Shown here: positions 45,229 through 56,691 of the stretch, piece after piece
Numbering within the stretch: the first letter of the stretch is position 1
Layout: each line of letters begins with the position of its first letter
Assembly (NCBI GenBank): GCA_015499995.1
Contig: JADNRV010000064.1
Location: 1 to 64,000 of the forward strand
DNA: 64,000 nt
Direction of reading: 5' to 3'
Source: Flammula alnicola
Taxonomy: Eukaryota > Basidiomycota > Agaricomycetes > Agaricales > Strophariaceae
Notes under the pieces: generated by a model
Databases searched by the model: none
Seen by the model: only the letters and a program-made list of their open reading frames with translations
Told to the model about the DNA's origin: nothing
Program-made: the position numbers and the translations under genes

Positions 45229-47658
45229 TTACTTGGGCATCCTCAATTCCTTCGCATAGAGGGCGTCTATTTCATCCTGATATTCATACCAGACAATAGG
45301 CCTCCGGGGTAAGCCCTTCGGAGAAATCATGATTGGTTTCTTAGAATTGGAAAGAACGATCATCTGATTATTTGAGAATTAGAAATGTTTCGAGCCTTGA
45401 AAATGTACTTCATGCCTACCCTTCGCGATATGGACGAGTATGAAGGAGACTTCAGATTGAAATCCATAATGATCGGCCTATTAAAAGGGTATGTTTTAGA
45501 TAAATATTCGAGATGTTACGCCTAATTGCAACATTTTAACGCACCATATCTCGTCCTTAAAATGCTTCTCCGACAGGGTGTTCTCTTTACCATCACGATC
45601 GATACGCACGGGCTCAATCACTATCCCTACCGAGAATCGGCTATGACCAAACATAACGGCACTTGACACTAGGGGGTGCTTCGAGAGTTCACTCTCTAAT
45701 ACATGTAAGCAAACTTGTAAATCTGGTTCCAGTAATTAAGGCCTACCTATCTCGACGGGATTAACCTATAAGGGAAGTCGTGAGCCCATCCTTGTCAGGT
45801 TTATAAGAGTAATTTGAGCCGCACCGTTTCACCAGTTGCGAGCATAATCTGATCGCTTGATCTTCCGAACATTTTGTAAGTGTGCTCTTTTGTAGGATGT
45901 GCCATAAACAGATCTCCAGGATTGTATGCTGATTTTCCATTCCATATGGTGTTTGAAATCGGTAGATAGTCCGCTTGTTCTGTTGGCTGGAACTCTTTAA
46001 ATACCTCGTCATATATAAGCAGTAATGAGATATGACTGACTGCCACGACAAGTTCAAATAGGCCATCATCTCGAGGGATAAAGTTGACATCTGGACGAGA
46101 ATACAACGTCCAGTATTCCCAATCATCTCCTTGGAAATCTGGGATGTGATTGACGGGTCAGTCACCTCTTTGCATGCGTTACTGGAATCTTTCTTACGAG
46201 GTAAAAGAGTTATGGGTCCAGTTTCCGATCTGTTGCGCCCATATGAGTACGCGAGGATCAACGGGATACAAGGTTCACGTTTAACACTTACGAGCCATAG
46301 GTGGAGCAAATTTTGACTCCATTCCGCACCAATCTATCACCCACGCTTTTGCTTAAAAATCGACCACCATAAACCTTGCAAAGTATGAGATAGAAAAATA
46401 CTACTTGATCAACATTTACGCACAATGTTTGCAGACGAATCTCGAAGGACCGCCACTTTTTTCGGATCCTCTGCCCAAAGCTATGCCTCTTTAGCTCTTT
46501 CATCACGCAAATGCGCTAGGTCGCTCACCTCTATGGCGCGTGGATTCGTCAGGAGGAAGTCGGGCTGAGTCAGCTTGAAGCATCGGAATATGTCGTTCAT
46601 ATCAGCAGGAAGAATGGAGGTCTGCTCTGCAGGATCCATAATTCCTAAGATAAGGCCTCTCCGAACCTACATAGATATAAGATATGCATATAAATTTGCG
46701 ATCGGCGTACCCATAATATATGGAAAATACACGACGTACCATCGTAAAGAACACGCACATGCCCAAGCTGTGGAAGAGCTCCAATCCGAAGCTACCAAGA
46801 ACTCGTCCGGCGAACTGATGAACCGGGAAATCTGCGGGAACGTATTAAATTTCTTTCCAGCTAATGCGGTACAAGAACACCTTTGATCTCTCCGTGGTGT
46901 AAAACGGCACTGCTTGACCAAGATATAACTTTTGGAAAGAGTGAGCTCGAGCTTGAGGAATGGGTCATGATTGAAATATCTCCCGCTTTACACTCGTATG
47001 TCGGCAGCGAATTATACGTATTATGTCCTGGATATAGGGAGGAGAAGATGGGTAGCTCGCATAGAAGGGGGGAATCTGCACATTCTTTGGTGTATTCCTC
47101 GAGCGCTTGGCTTGCAACGAGTTGAGTTCCAGTATTAAATATTATGGCCTTGGGCTGAGATTCCTTGAGTAAATGTGCAACGACGGTGGAAGAGAAGCGG
47201 GGAGATATGGGGAAGGCAATGACTCCTGCACGCATCAAGCCCTACATATCAAACTAAGTATCCCGTCCATTATGAAGTAGTTGTAATATAAAAACACACA
47301 GCTATGGCGGTGAGGTACGTCATCGTATCTGAAGAGAGACTGGATTGTGAAAATGATATGGTAAATGGCTATAGGACTTACCGGTCTTAAGAAGTATTAC
47401 AACCACTGGTGCATGACAAGAACTGGCAGAGCGTCGGAAATTGATGGCATTAGAAATCCATTGACCGGTACGATGAACCGCTGGAACAAGTTCCTGGTAG
47501 GCATAAGATCTCAAACATGTTCCGTCTCCCGTGGGATAAATAAGAGCAGGGTGGGTCGGGTTTTCCTTGAAGTGAAAGTCGAGTGCGAACTCCAAAGGTA
47601 GGTCGTCGGGAGGGGGGGTAAAGACACGGGGATCTGACTCGCGAATGCTTGCAACCAT
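45229..47658 (-). CDS. Adenylate-forming (AMP-binding) enzyme, C-terminally truncated
   Basis: Related to fungal NRPS-like adenylating reductases, which activate a carboxylic acid with ATP. Start MVASIRESDPRVFTPPPDDL at 47658. ENPTHPALIYPTGDG, TYLTAIAGLMRAGVIAFPIS and ISIMTHSSSSSSLFPKVISW (P-loop-like, more Ser-rich than usual) follow. Then come VYGGRFLSKSVGDRLVRNGV, ICSTYGS joined over an intron to SETGPITLLP, GDDWEYWTLYSRPDVNFIPR and YNPGDLFMAHPTKEHTYKMF with GRSSDQIMLATGETV. The last coding segment is MISPKGLPRRPIVWYEYQDE..IDALYAKELRMPK, TAA at 45231-45229. A carrier domain and reductase would normally follow. Only a degraded trace (RSWAQVTIVF, about 45,113-45,084) is visible. So it is either a stand-alone adenylating enzyme or a pseudogene. 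Confidence 0.75.
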
Positions 47659-48998
47659 ATTCGAGGTTGTGCGCCGAGAAACGGATTCGCGAATACACGG
47701 GTCTTTTATGATAGCGCCCTACGTCTTGTTGTCCCAATCCACATCAACATCACTGAATGATACCTCCCATTATTGTGGCATATCCGATGTGAGTCGGTGT
47801 ACACTTGTTGTACTATCTTCACACCCAGTTTTGGCCACTGTCAACACCTACCGAAGGTGACGGGTTGTATTGGTTTGGCCAAAAGCTGGGTGCTGTGCGA
47901 AATCGAATGCGATTAAAGCAATTTTATCCCAGCCCCAAGGTCGGCTGCGACCCATCCAAGCTTCGCTGGTGATAAATCTAATCCCAATCTGATGGAGTCA
48001 CATGGACGACGTTTTGTACTTCCAATATGGGAAATCAAAAGAACGCAAGACGCTAGATGCCGAACAGTTTCTCAGGCGTTGTGGACGCGGACGCGATTCG
48101 ATGGCCGAGCTCGGTTTCTTGGGGCAGAAACTTAAAGTTGAAATCGACATTTATTCAGGTCCTCGGACGCGATTCGATGGCCGAGCTCGGTTTCTTGGGG
48201 CAGAAAGTTGAAATCGACATTTATTCAGGTACTCTCCATTTAGCTATCGCAGGTGGAGGCGCTCAGCCAGCATGCTATCCTGCTTTGTTGGGGTACACCA
48301 CCTGTTTACGCAGCTCGGCATCGTCACGTCACAGTTTCTGTCACGGTACGTTTTGCATTTTCAACTTCGACTCATCATGCTATCGACTTCGACGTCGTCC
48401 GTAAGAGAACTTATCATACTGAACGTTCCATGGATGGGGCCAAACACAAACACTGTCTTGCTCAGACAGTTGGGAATTCTGGGAATGGTATGAAATTGTC
48501 AAATGAGTTATGGTTATGCAATTGCGAATAATTCAACGTATGACCACACATGCGTCCTCTCATATGTACGAGGGTTTACAAAGCTGAAACATCTTGCCTG
48601 AAAACCATAAAGAGGAACCATTTCAGTAGCATTGGCAGTGACAGTAACAATTGGCAACTGCTAATACACTGCCTTCATATTATGCAATGAAGACCACCCA
48701 CTCCACTTGAGTTGACCATGCACTGTAGCTTATCCAGTGGGCCCGGGAAAAGTAGAACTGCGATGTTGCACAAACAAAAGAGAGCAGTCTCTTGGGGGTG
48801 GGGTGGCGGGGGAAGCGCATGCAAGATCAATAAAAAGGAAAACGCTTGTGAAAACACAACAAACCGAATTGATACCTGTGAAAACTCCTCTCATTAAGTT
48901 TCATACCAAATCCCTATAAGAAAGATATTTGAGAGGTCGGGAAACGCGATTTAGATCTAATGCATAAAATAATATTGAATGCCTGAGGCTCGTAAGGA
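47659..48998. other. Gene-poor region with a tandem duplication
   Basis: Upstream flank of the adenylate-forming gene, then sequence without a recognisable protein. A 76-bp tandem duplication lies at 48,089-48,234 and a G-rich tract near 48,795-48,815. ORFs 48002-48211 and 48057-48404 owe their length to the duplication. Confidence 0.4.
48089..48234. repeat. Direct tandem duplication, 76-bp period
   Basis: GGACGCGATTCGATGGCCGA starts at 48089 and again at 48165. The two copies are nearly identical up to TTATTCAGGT (ends 48160 and 48230), with a 6-nt deletion in the second. High identity implies a recent event. Confidence 0.85.
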
Positions 48999-49025
48999 CC
49001 CGTGCATAGCACGGGACCGCGCTAG
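48999..49025 (+). mobile_element. Helitron-like 3' terminus
   Basis: Perfect hairpin CCCGTGC-ATA-GCACGGG (48999-49015), then ACCGCG, then CTAG ending at 49025, followed by T. This is the standard Helitron 3' end. It is clearly related to the end at 29,580-29,607 (same stem, same GCGCT before the terminus). I could not fix the matching 5' end; TCTAATG at about 48,956 after an A is one candidate. Confidence 0.6.
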
Positions 49026-49284
49026 TCTATTTACATAATTTATGGAGGTCCAACTGGATAGTATGATTCGTATTACTAACAATTTGTGGTTTCTGATGGG
49101 ATTCATCATCTCTGGCGCAACCAACATTTGTGTAGACCTAAAATCGCACGACCTTCAAGTTATACGAGATCTACGTTCGAACGGTTGAGCTCTGGATTTT
49201 TTTCTGAATTCGGTGTTGATATATTAGTTCAGATGTGTTTCATTCTAAAGGCCGGTTCAGAATTGATTTCTGAGGGCAAATACT

Positions 49285-49395
49285 GAAGCTAGTAAGTGTC
49301 CCATAAGCGTGCAGAGCGGCGTGCAGTTACCTTGGAGAGTGGACTCCAAGCGTGCGAGAAACGCACGCTCATGCACGCCCGCCACGCTTTTTTTC
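49285..49395. repeat. Short GCACGC-rich fragment
   Basis: Contains AAGCGTGCAGAGCGGCGTGC and GCACGCTCATGCACGCCCGC, similar in composition to the GC-rich arrays at 27 kb and 44.5 kb but without the AT-rich core. It is probably a fragment of that repeat family. Confidence 0.45.
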
Positions 49396-49475
49396 CTCCG
49401 CGCAGGTCTACATAAGTCAGATGACAATGGGCACAGTCCTAATGTAGGGTAACTTCGAATTGATATCTCGCGAAT

Positions 49476-49706
49476 TTGACAGCGATGCATGAAGACAGCA
49501 TGAACAGGGAACAAAATGTGAAACCCGAACTTTCCGATATCACCGGAATGCCCAAACCCCTAACCGTCTTCCGGACACTGTCCCACCCAGATTTCAAGTT
49601 TGGTGAAAGTGAGGATTCGATGTCCTCGCAGTCCGAATTCGTGCTGATCAAGTCCAAGGATCAGAGAAAAGACGTTGAACGTGTGAAGATTCCGTCTCTT
49701 TTGTAA
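49476..49706 (+). CDS. Small hypothetical ORF, 76 residues
   Basis: Reads MTAMHEDSMNREQNVKPELS, then a charged polar body (FGESEDSMSSQSEFVLIKSK) ending RVKIPSLL. It is not recognised. Composition is protein-like and it lies about 200 bp before the DUF6534-type gene, but there is no intron or homologue evidence. It could be chance or a gene fragment. Confidence 0.25.
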   Translation: MTAMHEDSMNREQNVKPELSDITGMPKPLTVFRTLSHPDFKFGESEDSMSSQSEFVLIKSKDQRKDVERVKIPSLL

Positions 49707-49911
49707 ATATCCGGGGGTAAGTTTGCACATGAAGCTTAAACGTCTTAAAATATTGATGTTTTGACCTGTATTCTGATCTGATGCATACTCTGAGTCGTAT
49801 CATGGATATTGTGATAGCCTCCACATCACGGAAGTCTTCATTTTGTCCCACCCAGCGCTATCAGTACTTAAATAAAGCTCCAGTGAACTGCTGAATAGTC
49901 AGCCACGACAA

Positions 49912-51879
49912 TATGAGCAGCCCTCTTGATTCAACGTTCGGATTCTGGCTAGTAGCTATTTGGCTTCAGACCTTGTGGGTTTATTTTTGCGAATAAAGCT
50001 GCTATGTGCTCACCGGCTCTCCTTAGCCTCCAAGGATGTGGTATGCTACAGGTATGGTTGTACTTTCATTGGTACTCCAAGGATCATTGGGCCATCAAGG
50101 CGATGGTAAGTGATTTACTCATTATTTAAACAAATATAATCTGTGCACACTGAGGTCATTCGAAACTGTCATAGGTGATCGCACTAGTGTACGTCTAAAT
50201 CCGATGCTGGATGTTGGCATATGTAGAACGCTTATTCTGATTTTCAGCGTGGTCGAGACGTTCCAAATCATTGTTTTCTTTCAAATCACGTATATATATC
50301 TCATCGATGGCTTTGGAAATGTCCCTGCCCTCTTCCTGATTCATTGGCGAGTCATTCCTGTTGGTCATTCTTTTAACGCTAACCTCTCCATCACATCTTC
50401 CAGGCAAGACTCAGTATGCATTCTTGAGTCGCATCTCATGTCGAATCTACTAACGAAGCGACGTCGCATAGGCACAGCTATTTGCTACGGTATGGTCTTT
50501 CTCCCTTACGCATAGCTGAAACTAAAGGTCGAGACTGCAGTATCTTTCGGCATTTATTGTGCAAATGTATGTCGCATTTCTTTTTCCAAGATTATATGTC
50601 TCATGGAGTGGCATCCCAGGTACTTTGCGTTTTGTATCTACGTCTGTGAGATAGCATTCTCTTCCTATAATCGTAGCAATATTGAAGGCCAATCCCTTGT
50701 CACCCAGTGGATAGGAAGAATAAGATCATCCCCGGCATCATTGTAGGTCCAATAACCGACTACTTATTCCCCACTGCGTCGTACTCTGACATATACCTTG
50801 CAGGCAGTGTTGGCTTTGACGCAAATTGGTTTGTCACGAGGCTCATATCTGAAGCTTCAAATTCTCTGACCGAAGTGTAAATGGCTGGTATAGGATCTGG
50901 ACTCGGTAAGTATTGATTTTCGATCTTGACGACTCGCCGTGGCCACTGAATGTGTTGTTGCTTTCCAGCCCAAACTATCATCACGTGTGTGAAATTCTTC
51001 TCACTCTACAATTACGGCACTCATCGTATCGTGATCTTTACAGTGTCCGACTCACGTCGTTTACCCAGCTTGATAGCACTAAGGTCATTACACTCCACCT
51101 CAGAGTCACCATGAGCTGATCGATTTCGCACAGCCCGTCACGACACTCGAGGCGGCGTCTGCACTTCTTTGTGATCTTATGATCACGGTGTCTCTTGTGC
51201 GGAGTCTGCGCAAGCACAAGGGCAATGTCAAGTCGTAGGTCAATTGGCTGATTTGATTCGTGCTTTGCTTATTCTTCCTTCCATATAGCACCAACTCGCT
51301 GCTGAATAATCTCATGATTAACGCTGTTAACCGTGGAATGTTGACTGCGATGTGTGCCGCATTGAATTTGATTCTTGTAGGTCACTGCCTATCTACTATG
51401 TCTCTACTCATATATCTTGAACCGCAGTTTATCGCCCTCCCTGGGACATTTTACTTCTTTATCGGCCTTGAAATGAGCGGGAAATGTGCGTCTTATTCTT
51501 ATCTATGCGATTTTTCAAACACTGAATCAACTCTTCCCAGTATACATGAACAGTGCATTGGCAACGTATGGCCCTTCTCACCGATTCCTATCTCCTGTAT
51601 TCATTTATCCTTCAACAGTCTCAATTCACGCCAACACGTCGTGAAGAAATCCATTACAGTGACGGCACGGACTCGACTGCCATCCAGATGGATGGGATAT
51701 CTAATAATACCGCGAGATCAACCACTGTTAATGATAACAGCCATGTTCGCATTATTGTTACCAGCCAATCTTCAACCGACATGGTGAATACTTTCTATTT
51801 CCAACAAATCAATTTGAACAGTATTAACGACTTACTCCAGGATTACAAGAACTCAACCTTCATGGACGGAATGCTCTAG
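49912..51879 (+). CDS. DUF6534-type seven-helix membrane protein
   Basis: Start MSSPLDSTFGFWLVAIWLQT, intron, then LQGCGMLQVWLYFHWYSKDH..WAIKAM, the family's opening segment. Next VVETFQIIVFFQITYIYLID..FLIHW joined to QDS by what looks like a GC-AG intron (50347-50403, with a GCTAAC branch site). Then YLSAFIVQMYVA, AVLALTQIG, AQTIITCVKFFSLYNYG, QPVTTLEAASALLCDLMITV, LLNNLMINAVNRGMLTAMCA and IALPGTFYFFIGLEMSG, and YMNSALATLNSRQHV or a frame-shifted alternative that gives a polar tail ending KNSTFMDGML at 51879. The family is common in mushrooms and has no known function. About eleven small exons; the last join is ambiguous, so a minor frameshift is possible. Confidence 0.65.
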
Positions 51880-52547
51880 TGGTAGTATACATAGTAGTTA
51901 CTTGGTAGTGGACACAAAATGGACATGTGTCCCAGTGAAGATATTTGTGTATTCATGTATTTCTCTGTCGCCGGATCTTGGAAGAAAAACATCCGTACAA
52001 TTTGGCGTTGAACTTGCCGCTCCTTAAAATCGGCTAATGTCTGGGAAATACTGATAGGATGAGTTACGGCTGATTGCAAAACTATAGGCCAGTTTCGATC
52101 ATCGTTGAACGTTGATGTTCAGCCTTTTCGGATGGAGCCGATCCTTTTGATCAACCCGGGCCCAGATGTCCTCCAAAAAGAAAAAGTTTGAATTCGGGCT
52201 GTTTCCGAGAAGCCTGCCTCTCGTCGCCAAAACGCTCGATGTCAACGTCCACGGACGCAATAGTGCTGGAGCCTGGCTGTCGTCCGGGATGTCCTGACCA
52301 AGGCTCAAACGACCAAAATGGGCAACTGATAAGCCAATTTTGGACGGACGCCGTCTGAGACATTGTCGTCGTCGATATCGGGATGATGAAGCCGATTCCC
52401 CCCGCTGTAGGCCCGAACTTTAAACTTTTTATTTTCAAATCGTCATCATTTTTGAAAGTAGCTATAAACCGAGAAGTCGGTGGGAATAAACTGCACTAAT
52501 ACGGTATGGCTCCTCCAAAAAGTATCAAAGTAAAATTGTCCTCAAGA
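51880..52547. other. Convergent intergenic region
   Basis: 670 nt between the 3' ends of the DUF6534-type gene (+) and the MFS transporter (-). ORF 52151-52438 (minus) is not protein-like. No repeat boundaries recognised. Confidence 0.4.
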
Positions 52548-54653
52548 TCAAAGAATTTCAATCTGGTCAGTAGTGCGAACCTCATTCGTTTCCACGTCGT
52601 CCACCTTCTTCGCGACGTTCGTTGTCATGGAAGATTCGTCAGAGTCCTTAACTGCGGCAGGAGCTGGTGGACCTTGTGTCAGCGGAGGAATGGTATCTTT
52701 CATGAATACCAATAAAGCGAGGGTTAAGGCGCAAACGGACGCAAATAAGAACCAAAATCCATCCGCCCGACCGACAAAGCTCGTTGGGCCACCGTGAGTG
52801 GCTTGGATGCTAGTTTGTATCGAGGTCACAATTGCAATGCCCGCGGCACATCCGAGTTGAAGTGAGCTGTTAAATATAGCCGCTACAACACCAGCGGCCT
52901 CAGGTGGGGTAGTTGCAAAGATAGCAACACTGAAAGGTGGTGGTTAGCGACGGACTCAGACGTCGAGAGGAGCAGTGATTTAGAAGAAGCTTACTTGGAT
53001 GTAACAAAGGTGACTAGAACTCCCAACGAGCCTAAAAGGGTGCCAGGAAAGGCAAATCGCCAATAGCGCTGCCGTGTGTTGGCGAATGGAAGCAAAATAC
53101 TGCCCACGATGGCAATGCACTCTCCGATGAACATCACCCATTTGAGGCGGAGCTTTTGCTGCAAGACCGTTGCTAGAACGGTTCCAGGAATTCCTACTAA
53201 GCTAAGAGCCAAGCTGGGTAGCAAGAGAGGTTAGAAACAATTAATTCTCCACACTATGAGCGCTTACAAGTGGACAGCACTGATGATAGGTGTCCATCCG
53301 TATACTTCCTGCCAAACCCAGCTGTAGAGTGACTGCACACAACCCCACCTAATAAAAATGTCAATAATACTTGAAAATATTAAGAGAGACGATACATACC
53401 ACATATACGGCAGCAAGGCTGTAGCAATGAGAATACCGAAATTCTCGTATTTCCATGTCTTAGGGGGCCTAGCGAGATCAGTTAACACGTAAGTCGTAAG
53501 TCCAGAAGGAACGATGCGAGAATCTTACACGGCTGCCAAATATTCAGGAAGATAGGCTTCATACACGAAAAATCCACCCAGAAGCACAATAGAGATAACC
53601 AGAGGAGCAATCACTCGGGCTTGTCCCCATCCAGTGCTAGCGCCTGAAGTTAGGGCGAAAACGAACAGAATCAAGGAGGCTAAGTAAGAGCAGTTTCAGT
53701 AGAGCAAGTACTGGGATGCCATGCAGTCGTCATTACCAGTAAATAAACCAACTCCAAAGAGATCTAGTCGCTGGAATCTCTTTGCCTTTTCGAAAGTCGA
53801 GGATTTGGGTCGGGGAATATGCGGACAAAGGAAATAAACCACAACGGCCTCGAGGATTCCAAGAATGGCCATAAAGTAGAAAACCCACGGCCACGAAGCA
53901 AATGAGGTTAGAAGGGCTCCAATAATGAGTCCAAACACTGAATATGGCTGGTTAGCGATTGGCAACGTTTTACCGAAGAATTACTAACTATTTCCCAATG
54001 CTCCAGAAGTCGAGAAAACCCCGATAGCCACAGATTGACTGGTAGGTTCAGGGAAAAGGTGAACAATCATATGCATCGCCGATGGTACAGTCAATGCGGC
54101 GCCTAATGAGCGAATCATCAGCAAAAATGTGCCAAGAAGACTGAATATAACGTACCGACTCCCATTAAAGCCCGAAGAACTAGGAGAGGGACTTCCGAGC
54201 GAACAAATCCACCGCCCAGAGAAAAGCAACCAAAGGACATGCCACCGATGATAAAGACCCATTCTGAGAAAATGAATGAATCAGAAATGGGATGAAATGC
54301 GAATCAGTTAGCACTCACTTGGATTATACAAATCACTGAGACGGCCGCTCTGTGGCGTTGAGTCAGTCAGGCAGCTTCGCCGGCTGAGTCCCGATGAGAC
54401 TTACAATGAGCAAGAGGGCGGCAAAGGTGAGCTGGTAGCCACTCTGCAGCCATACAGAATCACTGTTTGAAATCCCTAGTTGCAGGCATATTGGGGGGAT
54501 AGCAGAGAAAAGAGCAGAGTTGGAGAACGTGTCCAAGAACTCTGCAATGCAAACCACTGTGAGGAGTCCAATCTTCCGGGCTTTTCCTACTGAAGCGAGA
54601 ACGCCGTCGGCTTTGGTTAGCTCTGCGATGTTGAGCTTTTCGCCGTATGACAT
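52548..54653 (-). CDS. MFS transporter (drug:H+ antiporter type)
   Basis: Predicted proton-coupled plasma-membrane exporter of small molecules. Start MSYGEKLNIAELTKADGVLA at 54653. Membrane segments in order include GLLTVVCIAEFLDTFSNSAL..FSAIPPICLQLGIS, YQLTFAALLLI joined to SGRLSDLYNPKWVFIIGG (loop 2-3 motif A region), AALTVPSAMHMIVHLFPEP, VFGLIIGALLTSFASWPWVF (motif C region), ILGILEAVVVYFLCP, RVIAPLVISIVLLGGFFVYE, LALSLVGIPGTVLATVLQQK, WVMFIGECIAIVGSILLPFA, GTLLGSLGVLVTFVTSK and ASVCALTLALLVFMKD. A short acidic cytosolic tail ends RTTDQIEIL. About ten exons, all in frame. DHA1/DHA2-like; toxin or metabolite export fits the neighbourhood. Confidence 0.87.
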
Positions 54654-56691
54654 GGTTTGGGAGTCAGAAGAAGTGGGGAATAAGCATGAGTTCCTAATAT
54701 ATTTCGAGGGATACCGTGCTTTTTCCTCATGTTTGTAAGAGTGGGTTTGACTTGTGACTTCGAACAAGACAGGTGGCGAAGGAAGAAGCGGCTCTCCACG
54801 CTCGAAGATTCGGATCTGGCTTCGCTGACATTCTAGTAAGGATCAAAATAACATGAAGTGAGACGAACTGCCTTTTTAAGTATCATATTACACACACTTC
54901 CTCGGTTATATGTAGCTCGAGCAGGAAGATGTCATATATCTCCATGCCAGGGGCACAGCTGTTGGACGACATGTAGTTAATTAAAGACAGGATTCCCGAG
55001 GTGACAAATCAGTACTCAGTTTTCACGGAATCCAGACATGAACTGTGCAACAGTGCAAGTGGCTGCGCCCGGAAGGTTCCGAGACGTCGACGGTTACTCA
55101 CATCAATTCGTTATCAGCTGAACTGTGCATTCCAGAACTATAATTGCAATGGAAGAAGGAAAAGTCAGACCTCTGGGAGTTGCAGCGGAAGGATGGAAGT
55201 AATTGAACTGAGCTCACGACGTGGGAAGTTCAAGCTCCAGACCGTGGCCTTTTGATGGGAGGTAGGCGGCTTCTCGGCCATCACATCCCTGACTAGACAC
55301 TTCCAGGTTGTTCAGTTGAGGCGGTCTTTAATTAGCAGTTGAAACAAAATCGGATCCAAATACATATAGCTGAAATTTGAGAAAATAGCGAGAAAACTAT
55401 GGTACTTAAAATGTGCTAAAATAATGTGGCAGCGTGGCAGTGGCAGCGAGTCGACCACATTGTGAACAAATGGAAGGTACAACGGGTTTATGGAGTGCAC
55501 ATCGAGAGATACGTTGCGAGCTGTGCAAGGCGCGTCTGATTACTGTAAGTATGACGCGCTAGCTAAACGCGTCGATGAGTACTTCGTGAGGAAAACGGAC
55601 GCACCATTCTTCAGCAATTCTTCAGCGTATGCGATGTCAAGCCGATTGATCTATATATCGTGCGATATTTCCTAATAGCCTCATTTGTGAACGACGGTCG
55701 AGATCGGTGGATCGACACCCCTTGAGAATTACACCGCGGGAGCCCTCTATGTACCATTCATCGAAGAACCAGATGTCGATGAAACTTATACAGTGATGAA
55801 ACTGGCATGCCGGGTGAGTGTGAGAGAGTTTTCCGGATCTCAGCAATCTCCGCGGTAGCACGGAGGTGGCTTTTCGGCGCTCATATCATCTTTCAACTGT
55901 GGCAGAAGTTGGACCCTTTGACAACCTCAAGACAAATTTGCTTGTTCTGATTCTCAATTTCACTTTTGGGTCGATTCTTCCTGATGTACAAGACTTTAAT
56001 CAGTAACGTTTACTTTAACTTTACTAACTCCGAGTTGGCGTTCACGAAATCCAACGATTCGGCTCGATGATTGATAATGCGACCAGCGCAACTAAGACAT
56101 AGAAATATCGCGACATGCAGTAAAATACGCAGGCAATATGGTGGGCGAAGGGGACGACGTAACAAAACGCATTCGGTAATTAAGGATAGGCAGATGCCTA
56201 GGTCTACCTGACTGTCATTACGACAATATTAATCGAGGCGAGCTTATCTTGGTCACGACGGACATTGCGCTGTGAGAACTATGCATATGCGGACACGGAA
56301 CCGCTGCCGCGTCTCACGACCACCAGCATGCATGGTGCCACTGTGAGGCGAGTCGCGATAGCACAAATAACTCGCTGGGACCCGTAACCTCTATCAGATT
56401 CACCTAAGGCACCTCCTGTCTCGTCAACCCCAGTGCAAAAATATATGGTGCAATTAGTCACCACCAACTTTAACACCTCATTCAACAAAGCTTTTGCATT
56501 TCCGAGGCACAGGTACTGCAGGTACGTAGTACTTCGGCACTAGTTCTGGAAGGGGGTATGGAGCGCTTAGTACACCACCCTGCACATGCGTCATTGACCA
56601 CTTAATTTTCATACATATACATACACATATTCAAAGAGTATCTACTTGCGCACATCCGAGACAGGGCCTCGGGATTGGTTTTCACCACCTC
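54654..56691. other. Two-kilobase gene-free region
   Basis: Lies between the MFS transporter start and the O-methyltransferase 3' end. ORFs 55001-55255 and 55490-55675 do not look like proteins. I saw no inverted-repeat termini. It should hold the transporter promoter. It may also be old transposon or gene debris too decayed to name. Confidence 0.4.

Noticed and set aside
55001..56488. Short ORFs between the MFS and O-methyltransferase genes
   Set aside because: None shows motifs or joins to neighbours through plausible introns.
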